From Oryzias latipes (taxonomy: Eukaryota > Chordata > Actinopteri > Beloniformes > Adrianichthyidae): DNA of 64,000 nt. Below, one piece after another: positions 1-14,815 of this stretch; the first letter of the stretch is position 1; every line of letters begins with the position of its first letter. The stretch spans positions 10,910,586-10,974,585 of the forward strand of contig NC_019860.2 of NCBI RefSeq assembly GCF_002234675.1. The letters are read 5' to 3'. The position numbers and the translations under genes were made by a program. The notes beneath the pieces are model-generated. The model saw only the letters and a program-made list of their open reading frames with translations, did not search any database and had not been told where the DNA came from.

Positions 1-3384
<3,384 letters not shown>

Positions 3385-3663
3385 TAATCCAGCCTTAACC
3401 CATAAGAACCCACGGTTCAGAAATGGACACTGTGGTCCACTTGGTTTGTTGTGAATTGCACATATTTTGAAGAAAAAATTGGGCTGGGTTCTTCTAAATT
3501 CTTAAGGTTATAATGGCCAAAATATGGAATTGTTTCCATTTTGATTCACAATTTTATAATTTAATATGATGTTTAGGTTTGATCAAATTTTCCTTTTATT
3601 TTATGCTGAAAAACACTTTTATATTACACTAATATAGACACTTATATATTATTTATCATATCA

Positions 3664-4235
3664 ACCCTTCAAGACCAGAGCTGTTGATGACCTTTGAATT
3701 TACCAAAATTCTTCAACCATTTACCAATTATGGTATTTCCAACTGATTCTGAAGCTCAGAAAAGCAGCTTTGCACTTATATGCAACACTTTACTACAGCC
3801 ATAAAACAACTGATTCTGAAGCTCAGAAAAGCAGCTTTGCACTGATATGCAACACTTTACTACAGCCGGAAACCAACTGATTCTGAAGCTCAGAAAAGCA
3901 GCTTTGCACTGATATGCAACACTTTACTACAGCCGTAAAACAACTGATTCTGAAGCTCAGAAAAGCAGCGTTGCACTGATATGCAACACTTTACTACAGC
4001 CATAAAACAACTGATTCTGAAGCTCAGAAAAGCAGCTTTGCACTGATATGCAACACTTTACTACAGCCGGAAACCAACTGATTCTGAAGCTCAGAAAAGC
4101 AGCTTTGCACGGATATGCAACACTTTACTACAGCCGTAAAACAACTGATTCTGAAGCTCAGAAAAGCAGCGTTGCACTGATATGCAACACTTTACTTCAG
4201 CCGGAAACCAACTGATTCTTAAGCAAAGACAAGTA
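3664..4235. repeat. 67-bp tandem array grown inside a MITE copy
   Basis: Seven complete 67-bp units start at 3741, 3808, 3875, 3942, 4009, 4076 and 4143; a diverged eighth starts at 4210. Each begins AACTGATTCTGAAGCTCAG and contains GATATGCAACACTTTAC. Unit ends cycle through CCATAAAAC, CCGGAAACC and CCGTAAAAC, and units 4 and 7 share a GCGTTGC variant, so the array has a three-unit (201-bp) higher-order period. The left flank (3664-3740) resembles the start of the CCCTT-ended MITE family found elsewhere in the window, including its TTCAACCATTTAC stretch, so the array appears to be an amplified internal piece of that MITE. It lies in an agap1 intron. Confidence 0.9.
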
Positions 4236-5188
4236 GCTTTGTGCCAGGAAAACGTTACTTTACGTTACGTCACACTAGTAAAAAACCCTTTTGATTGAAA
4301 AAAATCTTTGGAAGTACGTTAAATTCGTAAACAGAGTTATGCTACATTCCCTCAGGGCATGTGGCGTATTTACCATATAGTGTTCACACTGGACAAGCAA
4401 GGATTCTTCTTCTTTTTCTTTTACTACTGTCTACAGTTAGAGGAGGCTTGGTGCAAATAACGGAAATTAGTATTTTAAGCCTAAAATAAATTCAAAAGGA
4501 AATTTTTTCAATGAATTTAATAAGTGGGCATTGATTTTATAAGTAAAGATGGTTTGGTATTATTTTTTTTTTTTACAACTCCACCCTACTCTGATCTATA
4601 TTACCTAAATCATTTAAGCTTATATTGGATTTCCAGCTCAGTGTCAGATCCCACTTCACAAAAAGGATCAAATATGGGGCCAGGCTCGCAGGCAAGAGTT
4701 TCTTAAGGCTCACATTCACTCCAACACTCACCTTCACTCACATAATTACAAAAACAGCAATTATTGTAGCCTCGCTGCTGCCATTTTACACCTGCAGCCC
4801 GCAGCTCCATCTCCATTGCCGCCCACTGTGTTTACGCCCCAGGCTCTCAGCCTTTTGTTGCCCCGTCGCCGCAAAACCATTTCATTTGTTGGCGGCATTA
4901 TTCCTTCATTTCCCCGACATGGCACAGAACAGCAGACGCTCACGTCTGTGTATGTGTTCGAACAAATGTGAGCTGAAATGTGGTTTGATACCTGATAGGC
5001 AGCACAGAGGAATCCATGTGTAGGGGGCTAGTGTTGAAAGGTTGGTTATGACCACTGACTGTTCATCTCAGACCAAAGAAGAAGAGAAAAAAGCTAAGAA
5101 AAGGACCAGAGAATATGTTTAAGTCAATGTCTAATTAGTTAAAGGAATAAATGAAACTTGTAGCTCAGCTTTGATTTTTGCCTTTCAG

Positions 5189-5279
5189 TCTCGTCTGAGC
5201 AGCCAGAATGAGGCGCTGGCGCTGCAGTCTATCCGGAGTATCCGAGGAAACGGTCGATGTGCCGACTGTGATACGCAAA
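5189..5279 (+). CDS. agap1: agap1 exon: linker and first zinc-binding pair of the ArfGAP domain
   Basis: This short exon lies between a TTTCAG acceptor (ending 5188) and a GTGAGT donor (5280). It encodes about 30 residues, SRLSSQNEALALQSIRSIRG followed by NGRCADCDTQ. The CADC pair is the first half of the ArfGAP zinc finger; the second half, CIEC, is in the next exon, giving C-X2-C-X16-C-X2-C across the junction. The exon ends one base into a codon and the next exon supplies the other two, restoring the family's Asn. Phase and residue order agree with AGAP1. The flanking introns carry the 67-bp tandem array upstream and nested MITEs downstream. Confidence 0.93.
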
Positions 5280-5299
5280 GTGAGTTCACCAAGACTATG

Positions 5300-5770
5300 T
5301 CTACATTGCTTACCTACACTTCTAAATACTGAGAGACTATCTAGGGCAGAGGTGGCTAACCCTGGTCCTCAAGAGCCTCAGCTCTCCCTCACCAGCTTGC
5401 TGTTGATTAGCTGACTCAATTGATTTCACATCCTGATTGACTGAACACACCTGATTTAGGTTATCAGCATCAAGCATTCCAGGGAGAGCTGGAAAACAGG
5501 CAGGATTGAGGCTCTTGAGGACCAGGCTTGGCCACCACCGATCTAGGGCCCTGGGTTTTAAACGCAATTTGGACACTATGTTCACTACTTAATTTTTTTT
5601 AATCGGCTAATATGACGTCACCGATTTCAAAGCGAAAAACTTATCAGTTCTAGCATTTTACTATTGCCAATTTATGAATCCACTGTGTTCTGATTATGAA
5701 AACTTTGATGGTTTATTTGAAACATTCTTTTAAATACTTTTTTGTTTGCAAAAAATGTTCAAACCTAAAG
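5300..5770. repeat. MITE family C copy split by a hAT-like MITE
   Basis: About 5300-5346 and 5549-5770 together resemble the repeat at 45205-45612: both share GCAATTTGGACAC-like and CACTATGTTCACTACTT-like stretches and CGGCTAATATGACGT. The two pieces are separated by the inserted element at 5347-5540. The outer limits are approximate. Confidence 0.6.
5347..5540. mobile_element. hAT-like MITE with 8-bp target duplication
   Basis: The ends are inverted repeats of about 31 bp. The left begins CAGAGGTGGCTAACCCTGG; the right, read on the other strand, begins CGGTGGTGGCCAAGCCTGG, and both continue TCCTCAAGAGCC. ATCTAGGG lies on both sides (5339-5346 and 5541-5548), a perfect 8-bp target-site duplication as made by hAT transposases. 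There is no coding capacity. Related elements are at 18504-18715 and 57405-57560. Confidence 0.85.
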
Positions 5771-5774
5771 CATT

Positions 5775-6480
5775 GTGTAGGGCGGGGAATATCCCTGTAC
5801 CTCACGATACGATGCGATTTGCGATACATTGCTCATGATAACGATATGGCGATAATGTGATAATCAATATATATCGTCTCTAACAACTCACGATATAACA
5901 AACTTTAAGAAAGAAGAACTTCAAAAACTGTTTTTTGGAAAATATTTCCCCATTTATTTTTTAGTCTTTAAAAACAAAATATAATAAACAACTTGTGTCT
6001 CATTTGGTGTAATGAATAACAGAATTTTGTGTAACATTGCTGAAATCAGTAATACTCTGTCTTTGACAAACAATGACAATTTTCATTTGGAAATATCTGT
6101 AAAATTCAGTGTAAACAATAGTGAACATGAACAGCAGTGCTCTTATTTAGTACAAAATTTCTGTAAACAGGATAAAAAATGAATGTCAAGTAGCTGCCAG
6201 GCACTGGTATGAACAAAAATAAAATTCTCCCAGAAAAAAAAATCAAGTAGCTAGGAACTTTCCTTTAAGTTATTTAAGACATAAACTGCTTTTAAAATAA
6301 ATTACCAGGGATAAAATACACAAACTTAAAGTGCATCTAAAAGTAAACATCTTTGTGAACAAAACGTTTTGGGAAAAGCTGCATGTTAATATGTTTATGT
6401 TTTTCTGGAGAACCACAGGCTTTTTAGCGTCAAGACGCAGCTCGTCTACCACTGCTTTGAAGAGAAGGGGGGTCTGAGGG
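5775..6480. repeat. probable nonautonomous DNA transposon
   Basis: It opens with GGGCGGGGAATATCCCTGTA and repeated ACGATA/CGATAT words (5780-5900), a pattern I recognise from common fish DNA-transposon remnants. The rest is AT-rich without a reading frame. I could not define inverted ends, so both limits are approximate. Confidence 0.4.
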
Positions 6481-6574
6481 CAGGGATGCCTACCAGTATT
6501 TTAGCTTAGTCTGTTTAGTTCCGTTTAGTTATTAACCTATTCAATTATATGACTTCATGTTCTTCATGATTTCA

Positions 6575-6655
6575 TGTTTATTAAAAAGCCCAGTGAGACG
6601 ACTATTGTTGTGATTATTGGGCTATATAAATAAAATTGCATTGAATTCGGATTCG
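6575..6655 (+). repeat. short interspersed repeat tail
   Basis: The phrase GGGCTATATAAATAAAATTG is a widespread 3'-tail sequence of fish retroposons. Only the tail is recognisable here, and the parent element is not identifiable from it. Confidence 0.4.
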
Positions 6656-6835
6656 TGCGTTGCTCAGGTTTGTAGGACATACTACTTCATTTCCCAGTCT
6701 TTGTTAATAAAATGCACCGTGAACGTCACGTAGGACGTAGCCCAAAAGCTCATTTTAAGTGTCCCTAATTGTCAAAATATTTCAAAAAAATTATGTAATT
6801 ATCTCCAATAGTATGTTTTCTGTCCTAAAACCTAA

Positions 6836-7084
<249 letters not shown>

Positions 7085-8457
7085 TAAACGCCTATGCCCA
7101 CGTCTTTTGAGCCTAAAATTACCTCCATAGTTCAGTGTATTTTTTAGAATTTTATCACTGGATGAAAACACAATCTTAATATTGTCTGTCTTAAGCTTTC
7201 AGTTTCACACTAAATTAAATTGTAAATTGTAAAAGAGCAGGTGTTGAATGCAATTCCTCTAATAGAGAGAGTGCACTGTCTTATGTAGGATGTTGACGGA
7301 AAGCTATGCTTCAGTCTCTATTTTATTGTAGTTGTCAGGGGTGAGTAACAAATCACAGGTCTTTAGTATTGGAAGTCATTTGTATGTGGGTGTGTGTGGG
7401 GGGAGACATTCTTGTTTATGTGGTGTACTGGGGATCTAAAAAGGCTTTCGACTCTCAAAGCCAGGTCCTTTTGGAAAGAAGGACATTCTTGTATTTGTGG
7501 CGTAGTGGGGACCTAACAGAGCTTCTGACACAAAGAACAGGTGAAATTCTTACAGCGTTAAACAGTGTAAGGAGTCAAGACTTGGTTTTGGATTGTAATG
7601 ATTAAAATGGGACATAAAACTTCACCAAAACACCTCGAAACTGCAAGTCCCACACGAATGAGTGTTTGTTGTGTAATTATCGGCCGTTGCAGCTTCGGGA
7701 AGCTAACAGACTTCATAACAAATTAGAGCTGACTGCTGTTTGCATCATGATCGACTTCGCTACCCCTCCCCAAATACATCCTACCCCCATCCCCTAAACC
7801 CTCATCAGTCCACCGAAGCACCTTATAATTACTCCCCAACTCAAAACACACACTCACAAAGACAAGCATCTCTGTACTCTAACTTCTTTAACAGCTTTAG
7901 TTTTAATTTTTTGTATTTTCCTTTTTTATATCAAAGAAGAGATCTTGAAAATCAAACCACATGAATGTCTCTAATCTGGGTGTAAACATTCAGTTTTATA
8001 GCTCTGTCCTCTAAGCTGAACACACAGCTCAGACGGCAGCACACACACAGACTCACACCAAGCGATCATTGAGTATTGATGTACCATTAGCCCTCCTCCA
8101 TCAGAGGACTAATGCTTTTATTGTTGCTCATGTTGCCTCACATTCATAAATAAATAGCATGTTTCCCCTGCAGAGATTAGAGGAGGAGGTCAATATTATC
8201 TCAATTAACCCGCAACGCTCCGCTGCAGCTCCATCTCTCCCTCCACCCGCTCTATCCTGTCGATAGTCTTCATCCTTCCATTCCTTAAGTGGCTTGCTGC
8301 TTGTCCTCTCTCCTCCATAAATCCTCGAAATCTCTCCATGGGCCTCCTTCTCAGATTTTTCCTCCATTTTTTTCCAACCCCTGTTTTAGCTGATAATAGT
8401 TTTATTTATTTATTTTTTTAATCTGGAGCGCCTTCCTGCTGGAGATGTCTTAGGTTT

Positions 8458-8748
8458 ACCCCTTAACACCTGATCTGTTGCCGACGACGGCAAAATAACT
8501 CAAACTCGTTGAACTACAGAAACCTTTGTTACCGTACATTCAACAAATTCTGATGCGGAGAGAAGCTTTTCTCCACGTCAGGATCAGCTGGTTTCCGTTT
8601 ATTGCTTGAACACTTTATTAATGTAAAATGCTACGTATCAGCGTGAAGCTGCTTCAGAGTCTCCTGGAATTTTGTTAATGGGGTCAATGGTTGAAGAGTT
8701 ACGGTAGTCGAAAGAATGTAAGCAGTGGAGCTCGGATGTAAAAGAGTT
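8458..8748 (+). repeat. CCCTT-ended MITE family B copy
   Basis: It starts CCCCTTAACACCTGATCTG and ends near GCAGTGGAGCTCGGATG-TAAAAGAG, with the internal signature TTTTCTCCACGTCAGGATCAGCTGG and GGTTGAAGAGTTACGGTAG. The ends are loosely complementary. It has no coding capacity. Similar copies lie at 13795, 42204 and 42884, with fragments at 14218, 19030, 22480 and 42064. Confidence 0.6.
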
Positions 8749-8940
8749 CAGTGAAATATTCAGTTGAAGAACTGACGCAGACTTGTCTCCGGGTTTAGAA
8801 GGGAAGCATGGCTGTTTGAACAAGGTACTAAGTGATGATAGGATCACACGAAGGCTGACGATAGGCTGTTGGTTTTTTATGACTTAATAAACACCTGTAA
8901 AGTGATCAAACGCCGCTTGTTCTCCATGACAAAACCTTAA

Positions 8941-8990
8941 CAGATACTGACTCAATAAACAGCCAGTGCTGTTTATTGAGTCAGTATCTG
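8941..8990. repeat. perfect 23-bp inverted repeat (hairpin)
   Basis: Positions 8941-8963 and 8968-8990 are exact reverse complements separated by the 4-base loop CAGT, starting CAGATACTGACTC. It lies in the agap1 intron, about 190 bp after a MITE B copy. It matches no other repeat in the window that I noticed, and a perfect stem suggests recent origin or selection. Confidence 0.9.
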
Positions 8991-9229
8991 TGCTTTTCCA
9001 AGCACTGCAGTGAGGACGCTCTGCTAGGCCTTTGCTTTCCAGTTCGACCTGTTCTTCTTATCTTATCAACATTTGAAGGAGCATATCTGATGCTAAAGGA
9101 GCATAAACAGAATAGGAGAACAATTGTGCTTAGAGATGAGACGAAGCTGGTAAAGACAGGGGTGTGGGGGCGGGGGCATGGAGATGAAAAAATGCCCTCC
9201 CCTCGTGGTCTCTCAAGTGAGTAATAGAG

Positions 9230-9335
9230 GCCGAAATTTCATTTTGCAAGTGGCTGATTTAATGATCCAAAGGGTAATTAATGGCCTGATTATCTTAATG
9301 TTAAATATGGCCAGCAGCAATTACACTGACCTCCT
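9230..9335. promoter_or_regulatory. candidate conserved noncoding island
   Basis: This non-repetitive stretch contains TTTAATGATCCAAAGGGTAATTAATGG-type homeobox words (TAATTAA, ATTA) and CAGCAGCAATTACACTGACC. Its composition resembles vertebrate conserved enhancers near homeobox genes. Conservation cannot be tested from this sequence alone. Confidence 0.3.
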
Positions 9336-10539
9336 GTCTGTCAAGGTCTGCCCCCCCACCCCACCCTCGTCTCCCAATTAGGTGCTGTTTGGCAGGGGAG
9401 GTGGGGAGGAGGAAGGATGGGAGGAAAAGAAAGAACTGGAAAACAAGATGAATAAAACAGAGAGAAGGATGGGGTGAGAGAAGATGAAGACGAGATGAAT
9501 GCCTTCATTTTTCCTGACCGGACCAGGGGGAGGAATTATGTTTGGAGGGATTGGAAGCAATCATCAGAGCTGGCTCGTTTTCCCACCATTTCCAGCTGTT
9601 GTCAAACCTCTTTGTAACCCCTCCCTCAACACCCCCCTGTCAACCATCAACAACAGCCACTCTAGGTCATATTAGTGTCTGCGAAGAAGCGGAATTCACT
9701 CTGTCGCAGCCAATCGTTCCACAGCTGCAATACAAGCTCTTGCCGCGCCTGTGATGCTTCAGCGTGAAGAGCGATGCTCGCTGACACACGTCGCTTGCAG
9801 TGGCGAGGACGGGGACAGAGAAGCGGCTGAGCTGTTGAGCTCGGAGGGTGGTTTCAGTGTGGATAAACACCAACCGTGCCAGCTCCGTGCTGCCAGAGGG
9901 ATCCTGTTAGAAGGATTCTTTCTTGCGGATTCAACCACAAAAAGACTCGGCCGTCCTCTAAACGTTCCCATTAACCTCCTCCTGCCCAAGGCCAGCCGTC
10001 ATCACCTCAGCTGGCATGGTCACCCAGTGCCGCACCCCAGCTGATGCCAATGCCAAAGGGACTGCTAAGTTTGGGAGCGCTGCCGATTGCTCTGCGCCCA
10101 CGGGGGTATGCCTGCCTCGCCACGGCACCCTTAGTGTCGGTTCTTGGCGCTGTGGCTCATTGTTTTAATTACGTGTCGAGCTGCACATCAACACCAGCAC
10201 CCAGAGTTTGGCTCAGGCGGCGTTTGACGCCGCGCGTTAGCAGGCCTGAGCGGACACCGACTGACAGTGCCGGTAATCCAGCCTTCTGGCAGCTGGACCG
10301 GGCCTCGACCCCCACCTCTCCCCTCATGCCATCAGCTGACCTTTGGCAGTCTGTCGCAGAGGGTCAGCATCTTTTCTTGTATGCACGTTCAGAGGATTAG
10401 TTCATCACTTTGCTCCGATGTTCTGCAAGGTTTTTCTGTCGATGCTTCTTTAGTAACTTTCTTAGAAAAGACCATTCTTCTAAGTTGTCACCGTCGCCTG
10501 AAACTCCTATTAAAAAAGAGGAAATGTCTTTGTGAGTGA

Positions 10540-10613
10540 CAGATCTGCAGAATCCTGCAGATCTGACAGAAAGGTGGTGGTGTGTGTGTGGGGGGGGTGG
10601 GGGGGGTGGGGCT
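10540..10613. repeat. 11-bp palindrome hairpin followed by a G-rich tract
   Basis: CAGATCTGCAG (10540-10550) and its exact reverse complement (10555-10565) flank the loop AATC. Right after come GGT/GT repeats and runs of seven to eight G (10572-10613) with G-quadruplex potential on the plus strand. Confidence 0.7.
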
Positions 10614-11719
10614 GCAGGTAATACGCCCAACGCCACACCTTAATTAGACAGCAGAGAAATGAGAAGGAATAATGGCAGCGGTGTTCAGGGCGACGTATCG
10701 CAGTGCCGCCTCGCCATCCCACGCTTAACAGTGCGTCTCACATGACGGATGTACAGCCAGTAATAATTCAGCAGCAGGTCTGCGGCGCTGGGAGCCAGGG
10801 TGGGGGGGTCGACAAGATGGGGGTCCTTTATGGGAACAGATTAGACTTGTTCCCCTCAAAAAGGCCAGCGCTAACAGATTTAAAATGAGACCAGGGGCTT
10901 TTAATCTGAACCAGGGGTCCAGGTGCAGTGGATGCCCCAGTTCAGCAGTGGGATTGGACTCAGGGGACCAGGGGGCGGGAAGGGACTCCCCGTATCACAA
11001 GATAATTGCCCCCAAGGGTCAGGGAGAATGGTAGGCAAGGAGGGGGGACTGTCCTGTCTCATATCCACATGATAACCAAACTTGTATTGCTGCCCCCCCC
11101 CTGAGTGCATGTAATCACAACCAGATCAAACTGGTCTTTCTGTAGATGGACGTGTCACTGAGCTGAACCCAGACACACACGTCACTCATGAAGTAAACAC
11201 GCTCATGGCGAGGCTGTAGTTTAAAGCTCTGAAACTAATGGTTTACTATTTTATTTACAATAAATCAAACAGTTTGAACTCAGAAAATGATATTATGTTA
11301 ATGCAAACATTTCCATTTGTGACATCAGAAGCTAGGTTATCAACGGGGATGTGATGCCCGTTCAAGAACACGCTAACCACGTGTTCTTAATTGCATGTTT
11401 AGCTGGACAATCAGGGAGGGGCTTCTTCTTCTTTTTTTTTTCCATGTCCAGCTGGGTGCAAACAGCAATCATTAATTTCTCCTCCATTATCAATTTGTGG
11501 TAAGCACTTCCGTGAATTAAAAAGGACGCCATCTATACGTCCCTACCAAATGCAAGTCCCAGATTGGTCGATGTTTGACCTAGTTTAACCTCCTGATGTG
11601 CCTTCAGTGGCCATGCCTTTTGTATGCAGAACCCAAAAACAGACTTTTCATTGAATGTGGCCACTTGAGCGTGCATTGCGAGGGCGGTGTGAAAGTAGCT
11701 TTAGAATAAATATTATTAA

Positions 11720-11912
11720 CCCTTCTGCTATCCTAGGCACTTTAACATTGGGAGTGGGGTCTAGACAGTGGCAAAACCTTTTTTCCTTCAATGATATGTG
11801 ATCTTCACTGGTGTCCATGGCTTACATGAAATCTTTCTACCTTTATCCACCTTTGTCATGGTAGGGAGAACACGTCAATGGAAGAGTGGGGTCATCTAAG
11901 ATAGCACAAGGG
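11720..11912 (+). mobile_element. piggyBac-like MITE family A, copy 1
   Basis: It starts CCCTTCTGCTATCCTAGG after TTAA (11716-11719) and ends GATAGCACAAGGG before TTAT. The ends are inverted repeats. The interior carries the family words GTGATCTTCACTGGTGTCC and TCCACCTTTGTCATGGTAGG. TTAA targets and CCC/GGG termini suggest mobilisation by a piggyBac-type transposase; no transposase is encoded. This copy sits alone in the agap1 intron. Confidence 0.85.
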
Positions 11913-12829
11913 TTATAAGAAAACAAGAAATCACCTGCCGCTTTGGTTCTTCAGATCATCTCTACAGCTTCATAAAGAAATGTCTGCTAGATTTCAGATC
12001 GTCATAAATAGAATTATAGAGATTTTTTTTGTAAATTTGGATAAATGGTTAGGTGGGGGAATGTGTAGAAAGGGTTTGTTTAAAAATATATATCTCTAAA
12101 TTCTCTTAGAATAATCAAAACTAGCAAATAAAATGGTTATGTTTGACCCTGAAGGTGCAGCGGCTTTAGATGAAGGGTCTTTGAAATGTACAACATTTGA
12201 ATTTATTGAGTTTTTTTTTTGTAGTAAATAGACGGTTTGAGTGCATAAGCAACATGAATGTAAAGGCAACAATAACTAACAGAGGCAGTATTTCCTCACA
12301 TCAACATGATTGCAGACAGTCAGAAATAAATCTCACTTTTAATGTTTTGTTTTTCAGTTGATAAGCTAGATCAAAAACCCAGCCTTTCGTTTGTATTCAA
12401 GCTGAATTTTTGGATTTTACATTAACCAAACATTGAAGAGGATTTACTTCACATTCCAATCCAGTGGACCTATTGGTTCTGTTTATCTAAATGAGAAAAA
12501 CAAATTAAAAGCTTTTTTTCAAGTTTCAAACAGTTTTAACCTTGCAAAGTAATCGAGTCACTGAAGATGTGTCTTGCGCTGTAATAAGTTTGCGAGAAGG
12601 GTTTGTGTGACTCTGAGATCATCCTGCATTGTGGGTCAAAGTGTTGCTGTGTTCCAACATTGTTGTGTAATAATGATTGTGAGCTGAAGGAGGATTCTGT
12701 GTCGTGCACGCCCAGCATAAATGTCACAATGTTCAGTATAAATAACTGATTTTCCCACGAGATCCGTGTGTGTGTGTGTGTGCGTGTCCACACACGTGTG
12801 TGTGCAGATTACGCAGAGCTCCGTTTCAT

Positions 12830-13215
12830 TTGTGTCAGTTAACTAGCTGCTCCCGACTGCCATCATCTCGGCTCCATTATCTGCAGCCCCCACTGACTGA
12901 GGCGGCCCCTTGGCGTGCATGTTAACCAGCACACATGCGCACACAAACACAGAGGCCCAAACGATGTAAAATAATTGGCCCCCACATTCTAATTCATCTG
13001 TAAACGGGAGGCCTTGATTAAATTAGTTCTAATAGATATTATTTTGTACATGACTGCCTCGCCGCCGCCGTAACCGCGTCCCCGACTCGCCTAACAAGCC
13101 CCCCAATTTACTATTGACATTAAGCCGGCCAACTCCAGCCAATCAACAGACCATTCATCGTTTGTCATCGCGTAGAGGTTATGCTAATGCGGGCTAAAAG
13201 CACAAACTAAATGCA
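12830..13215. promoter_or_regulatory. candidate conserved noncoding island in agap1 intron
   Basis: This repeat-free block has ATAATTGG, TTGATTAAATTAG, TCTAATAGATATTA and GGCTCCATTATCTG words, mixed GC content and no reading frame. It resembles long developmental enhancers. No direct proof is possible here. Confidence 0.3.
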
Positions 13216-13794
13216 CATTCTTTATGCCTGAGTCATCAGATTAACCTCACTGTCCTCTGCCCCTTCCCCCGCCCTCTCCTCTGGCTTCTTCTAATAATGA
13301 AGAAATAAATAACCATCTCCACGTGCGTGACTCCGTCCATCTTCTCCGATCCTGCTCGCCGGGAGCCGGCGGGGTCGGCTCCTGAAGCAGAAATGAATCC
13401 TTTTCAGTATGAACGTACCCCCCCCCCCCTCCCTCAACTTTCCCCTGGCTAATTGGCTCAGTGGGAAAATTGCTCATACAATAAAGAAAGGGAGAAAGGG
13501 GGAGAGTTGTCCCGGCGCTGGCCTGTAATGTGTTTGGACTGAATGGGTTCACTGCCAGCCACAGCAGGCTGGTAAACATTTGAAAGCTTCTGCACAAACA
13601 CGCTCAAGGAAACAGTCGTTTTTGGTTCTCATCCAACCACGCGGTTTGGAAGGAGCAACCTTTCTCTGCGAACCATCTCTCACGCGTGTGGATGGATGCC
13701 TGACGATGCGTGTTTGCCTTGTGACAGTAAAACTTTGAACTTAATGATTTAATACAATGTGGCATGCGTATGCTACTTGGAATTACAGTCTGCT

Positions 13795-14136
13795 TTAACC
13801 CTTTACCATCAGAGATGTCGCCGGCGACGCCTAAATAACACGCTCTTTGACACACCGTAACACTTCAACCATTTACAAGATCAGCGGAAATAAGTTGATT
13901 CTGACACATTACTAACGTTAGGTGTTGCATAATGGCGCAAAGCCACTTTCATCTGCAACAGAATCCACAGAATCAATTGGTTTATGTTCATTGCATAAAG
14001 TGTTGTGCATCAGCCCAAGACAGCTTTCCTCCACTTCAGAATCAACTGGCATTACATTATTTGCGTCAACGGTTGAAGAGTTACAGTAGTCATAAGAATG
14101 TTAAAACTGGAGCCTGATCTCCGACGTAAAAAAGTT
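13795..14136 (+). repeat. CCCTT-ended MITE family B copy
   Basis: TTAA (13795-13798) precedes CCCTTTACCATCAGAG. The interior has AACACTTCAACCATTTAC, CACTTCAGAATCAACTGG and CGGTTGAAGAGTTACAG, the family signatures. The right end (near CTCCGACGTAAAAAAG) is decayed. A further fragment begins at TTAACCCTTTGGC (14218). Confidence 0.65.
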
Positions 14137-14217
14137 AGTTCGGTTGAAACAAGTTTGGATTAAATCACGAGAAATTGTGAAAGATCTCAAAAACTGAACC
14201 AACATCAGGATTGGTGA

Positions 14218-14285
14218 GTTAACCCTTTGGCATCGAAGCTGTCGCTGGTAACATACACTCTTCGAACTACTGTAATTTCTTAACC
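14218..14285 (+). repeat. fragment of MITE family B
   Basis: TTAACCCTTTGGCATCGAAG, then CACTCTTCGAACTACTG, matches the left end of family B copies. It breaks off before the interior and runs into another repeat. Confidence 0.5.
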
Positions 14286-14309
14286 GTTTTCACTGTTAAT
14301 GGTATTCCG

Positions 14310-14815
14310 ACGTAACAGTGACTGTATATAGAGAACTAGACAGAGCAGCTGTGACGTCACCCATAGAAAATGCCTCAGCTCCAGCGAAATAAAACTAATT
14401 GAGTCGCCATCTTTCCGTGATACGGACTTTGCCATGTTGGTACGAAACGACAATGATTTGTCCAAGTGGTCCAAGTCAACGTTTTTATACCAACTGCTGT
14501 CGACAATCAGGTATAAGATTGTTCAAAGTCCACAACCCTTCCACCTAAAGCGAGATCAGAAGTTGTCGATCAATCGTTCGAGGTGGGGGCCAGCAAGCAC
14601 CACATGATTTTATTGAGGCATCGGATTGGTCAGTTTATAATTTGAGTAACAAAAATATCATGAAAAAAATTAGAATTGGCAAGAAGATGTTAGGAAAAAG
14701 GAATGTGAGCAAGAATAGTTATTCTGTTAGAATGACTGAGTAATAACAGTTTATTTCTCAATAGAAGTCTAAGGGATTTTGGCTTCTTGGGGCCAGCAGG
14801 TACTTCATGTTTGGA
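14310..14815. repeat. interspersed repeat family D
   Basis: The right portion (ATTGGTCAGTTTAT, AGAATGACTGAGT, TTTATTTCTCA, AGAAGTCTA, GGGATTTTGGCTTCTTGG) is shared in the same order with 50180-50402, showing a dispersed repeat. The left portion (ACTGTATATAGAGAACT, GTGACGTCACCCATAG) is typical of fish nonautonomous transposons. The ends are not resolved. Confidence 0.6.

Noticed and set aside
3741..4235. CRISPR-like array
   Set aside because: Units are contiguous 67-bp tandem copies without unique spacers, in a vertebrate intron.
4625..5023. 132-codon frame between agap1 exons
   Set aside because: No homology, no splice signals that would fit agap1, and composition typical of intron.
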